From positions 1 through 8,556 of the forward strand of contig NYXJ01000093.1 in NCBI GenBank assembly GCA_002685315.1: DNA of 8,556 bases, written 5' to 3'. Both the position numbers and the translations under genes were made by a program. Shown piece by piece: positions 6,486 through 8,556 of the stretch (within the stretch, counting starts at the first letter, position 1; every line of letters begins with the position of its first letter). This DNA is from Methanobacteriota archaeon. GTDB lineage: Archaea > Thermoplasmatota > Poseidoniia > Poseidoniales > Thalassarchaeaceae. The notes under the pieces are model-generated. The model worked only from the letters and a program-made list of their open reading frames with translations, was not told where the DNA came from and made no database searches.

Positions 6486-6797
6486 ATGAACGAAATTATA
6501 TCAATTTACGACTGGGAAAATGTCAATAGAAAATTCGATTATTTACTTCTAATAACAAAAGAATCATGTGATGATTGTAAGGAAGTTGAAGAATATCTAG
6601 AGAAAAATAATAACAAAGTTAAAAATTATATTGTTAATAAAATTAATTTAGACAATCCTCATTCTGAAGAACTAATTAATGAACTAGAATGGATAAATGT
6701 CGAAGTTGACTTTGTACCATTTTGGAGTTTAATAATCGATTCAAAAAGAATTAAATCTGTAAAAGGAAATGTGAAAATATTGAAAGAAATTATTTAA
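6486..6797 (+). CDS. Small thioredoxin-fold protein with CxxC motif
   Basis: A 103-residue cytoplasmic protein with no signal peptide or membrane segment. The order of elements is thioredoxin-like: a hydrophobic beta strand (FDYLLLITK, 17-25), then ESCDDCKEVEEYL with Cys28 and Cys31 at the start of a helix, and later FVPFWSLIID, where Pro78 is a candidate for the family's cis-proline facing the active site. The active-site text CDDC differs from thioredoxin (CGPC) and glutaredoxin (CPYC), so redox potential and partner cannot be read off. The gene is visibly more AT-rich than its neighbours, with many AAT/AAA codons. The start ATG is well supported by GGAGTTGAT at 6474-6482. It diverges from the peroxiredoxin, and reduction of that enzyme is a reasonable inference. 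It could instead be a general disulfide reductase or a non-catalytic thioredoxin-like protein. I do not recognise a named family. Confidence 0.8.
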   Translation: MNEIISIYDWENVNRKFDYLLLITKESCDDCKEVEEYLEKNNNKVKNYIVNKINLDNPHSEELINELEWINVEVDFVPFWSLIIDSKRIKSVKGNVKILKEII

Positions 6798-8525
6798 TTA
6801 CATATTTTCTGGTGTTTCAATCCCCAAAAGCCCTAGTCCTGTCTTCAATGTCCTCGCAGTTAAATTACACAGAGCTAATCTACTATTCATCTGGGTCTCA
6901 TCGTTAGAAACTAAAACAGGGCAATTCTCATAAAATGAGGCGAAATCTTGAGCTAAATGATGTAAGTAAACTGCCAAACGATGAGGGCTATAACTATTTA
7001 TTGTCTCATCGATTGATTCAGAAAATCCAATTAAAGATTTAGAAAGAGACTTTTCGAAATCATTTACTACTAAGATTTCAGAATTAAATGTAGATTCACG
7101 AGAGATAGATGATTTACGGAAAATACTACATATTCTTGCATGAGCATACTGTAGATAAGGAGCCGTATTTCCATCGAATGATAACATTTTATCCCAATCA
7201 AATACATAATTCTTATTTCTATCAATAGATAAGTCTGCGTACTTTATTGCTCCTATTCCTATCATTTTAGAGATTTTTTTACGATCTGAATCGGACATAG
7301 AAGAATTCTTCTCAAGAATCAATTTTTCCGCCCTATTAACTGATTCTTCCAATAATTCTTTCAGAGTGATTGCTTTACCTTCACGGCTGGCTAATTTCTT
7401 ACCATCTGAGCCCATGACTAAACCAAATGAGACATGCACTGCTTTAATCTTCTCATCCATAAATTTTGCATCTTTGGCTACTTGAAAAACCATAGAAAAA
7501 TGTTGTGATTGCTCAGCGCCAACAACATACAGCATTTCATTACATTCAATTGATTCAACACGATTTATTATACAAGCAAGATCAGTAGTGGCGTAGTTGT
7601 AACCACCATCACCTTTACGAATTATAAGAGGCAGAGGTTCATTTTCACGATTATACCAGCCATCAGGAAACACAACTAAAGCACCCTCGCTTTCAACAAT
7701 TAAATTCTGAGATTCGAGACGTTTTACAACTTCTGGAAGTAGATCTTCATAGATTGATTCTCCGGCCAAATTATCATCATTTAGAAGGACTCCTAGCATT
7801 TGGTAGACTGAATTAAAATTAACTAGAGAGAAATCTACTAATTTTTGCCATAAATCAATCGTTTCAGCATCTCTAGACTGAAGTTTAACAACTCTCTGCC
7901 TTGAACGTAAAGCGAAATCATCAATATTTTCAAATTTATACCTAGCTTCTTTATAGAAAGTTGAAAGTTCTATTTCACCAACATTACTATTATCACATTC
8001 AATAAAGTGTTCAATCAACATACCAAAAGGAGTCCCCCAATCTCCGATATGATTCTCACCAACTACATTATGTCCTTTAAATGAAAAAATTCTTGACAAA
8101 GCATCGCCAATTACTGTAGAACGCAGATGACCAACATGCATCCTTTTGGCGATATTTGGTGAAGAATAATCTATAACAATGGTTTTTCTATTTTCTAACT
8201 CTACACCCAACCTAGGATCTGAATTCATGGAAGAAATCTTCTTAGAAATCCAAGAATTTTTGGCCTTGAAATTAAGAAAACCATTTACAATATTGATTTC
8301 TACAATTTCAGATAGTTCAGAATCGAGATTATTTGCAATCTCGATTGCTATATCGTTAGGAGATTTTCTCAAAATTTTAGACAATGTATGGCAAGGTAGA
8401 GTTATATCGCCATGTGTTTTATCTGTAGAACTTCCGAGTGAACTCAACCATTGATTGTCATTTAATCCTAATTTCACCATAGCAGTTGATAACTTTGGAA
8501 CTATTTCATTATGAAGTTCCCTCAT
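6798..8525 (-). CDS. argS: Arginyl-tRNA synthetase (class I)
   Basis: Charges tRNA-Arg with arginine. Counting from ATG 8525 (575 residues) it has an N-terminal tRNA-contacting domain (about 1-100), the ATP-site motif DYSSPNIAKRMHVGH (119-133) with HVGH as HIGH, HIGDWGTPFGM (about 159-169), GDGGYNYATTDLA (305-317), the KMSKS-equivalent loop DGKKLASREGK (374-384), and a C-terminal anticodon-binding helical domain (DALR type, from DGNTAPYLQYAHAR, about 451) ending in a family-typical Pro..Met (PENM). DWGTPFGM and HVGHLRST recall the form common in bacteria and eukaryotic cytosol. ATG 8525 is preferred over GTG 8543 because AGGTGAT lies at 8529-8535, three bases ahead of it; the longer start would translate through that site. 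The gene is complete. Its stop codon directly abuts the stop of the CxxC protein gene on the other strand. Confidence 0.97.
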   Translation of the reverse strand: MRELHNEIVPKLSTAMVKLGLNDNQWLSSLGSSTDKTHGDITLPCHTLSKILRKSPNDIAIEIANNLDSELSEIVEINIVNGFLNFKAKNSWISKKISSMNSDPRLGVELENRKTIVIDYSSPNIAKRMHVGHLRSTVIGDALSRIFSFKGHNVVGENHIGDWGTPFGMLIEHFIECDNSNVGEIELSTFYKEARYKFENIDDFALRSRQRVVKLQSRDAETIDLWQKLVDFSLVNFNSVYQMLGVLLNDDNLAGESIYEDLLPEVVKRLESQNLIVESEGALVVFPDGWYNRENEPLPLIIRKGDGGYNYATTDLACIINRVESIECNEMLYVVGAEQSQHFSMVFQVAKDAKFMDEKIKAVHVSFGLVMGSDGKKLASREGKAITLKELLEESVNRAEKLILEKNSSMSDSDRKKISKMIGIGAIKYADLSIDRNKNYVFDWDKMLSFDGNTAPYLQYAHARICSIFRKSSISRESTFNSEILVVNDFEKSLSKSLIGFSESIDETINSYSPHRLAVYLHHLAQDFASFYENCPVLVSNDETQMNSRLALCNLTARTLKTGLGLLGIETPENM

Positions 8526-8528
8526 TAA

Positions 8529-8535
8529 ATCACCT
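8529..8535 (-). promoter_or_regulatory. Ribosome-binding site of argS
   Basis: AGGTGAT on the minus strand ends three bases before ATG 8525, deciding against the upstream GTG at 8543. Confidence 0.75.
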
Positions 8536-8556
8536 AGGACCACGCATATCTTAACA

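Noticed and set aside
8179..8454. Plus-strand open frame opposite the argS N-terminal domain
   Set aside because: No ribosome-binding site or known motif; it lies fully within a well supported gene.
1..8556. CRISPR, transposon, prophage, defence or biosynthetic cluster, tRNA or rRNA
   Set aside because: Coding density is near complete with recognised metabolic genes; no repeat-spacer pattern, inverted repeats, integrase or cloverleaf was seen.

Overview
The window is 8.5 kb of AT-rich, tightly packed prokaryotic DNA holding nine protein genes, the first of them cut by the left edge. There is no sign of RNA genes, insertion sequences, CRISPR arrays or long repeats. Arginine is encoded almost entirely by AGA/AGG, gaps are tiny, and genes overlap by ATGA. 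Translation starts sit behind strong anti-16S matches (GGAGGTGAT type), except in two genes that have none. My best guess is a planktonic marine archaeon of the Marine Group II/III (Thermoplasmatota) kind. An AT-rich bacterium remains possible, because the Shine-Dalgarno type is shared by both domains and several proteins (LipB, ArgRS, the E1/E2/E3 set) look bacterial in style.

Left part (1-3479): the E1 beta (partial), E2 and E3 genes of a 2-oxo acid dehydrogenase complex. Family motifs in all three resemble the branched-chain (BCKDH; bkdA2-bkdB-lpdV) type more than pyruvate dehydrogenase. E1 alpha should lie just upstream of the window. Next (3489-4163) comes lipB, an octanoyltransferase that provides the precursor of the lipoyl group on the E2 swinging arm, so the machine and part of its cofactor supply share one operon. 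A class V PLP enzyme of the isopenicillin-N-epimerase-like branch (4160-5356) overlaps lipB by 4 bases and is likely translationally coupled to it. After a 36-base gap, a UbiX-like flavin prenyltransferase (5393-5965) closes the forward run.

Right part (5972-8525): a PrxQ/BCP-like peroxiredoxin on the minus strand ends 6 bases from the ubiX-like gene. It is divergent from a 103-residue thioredoxin-fold CxxC protein on the plus strand. The two form a plausible peroxidase/reductant pair. The small gene ends directly against the end of argS (arginyl-tRNA synthetase, minus strand), with no base between the stop codons.

Taken together, the forward genes suggest catabolism of branched-chain amino acids (2-oxo acid to acyl-CoA) with local lipoylation, and the right part is redox defence plus translation. 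I do not see a clearly new multi-gene system. The points most worth a second look are LipB in a probable archaeon, the PLP enzyme coupled to it, the unusual UbiX motif, and the Prx/CxxC divergent pair.
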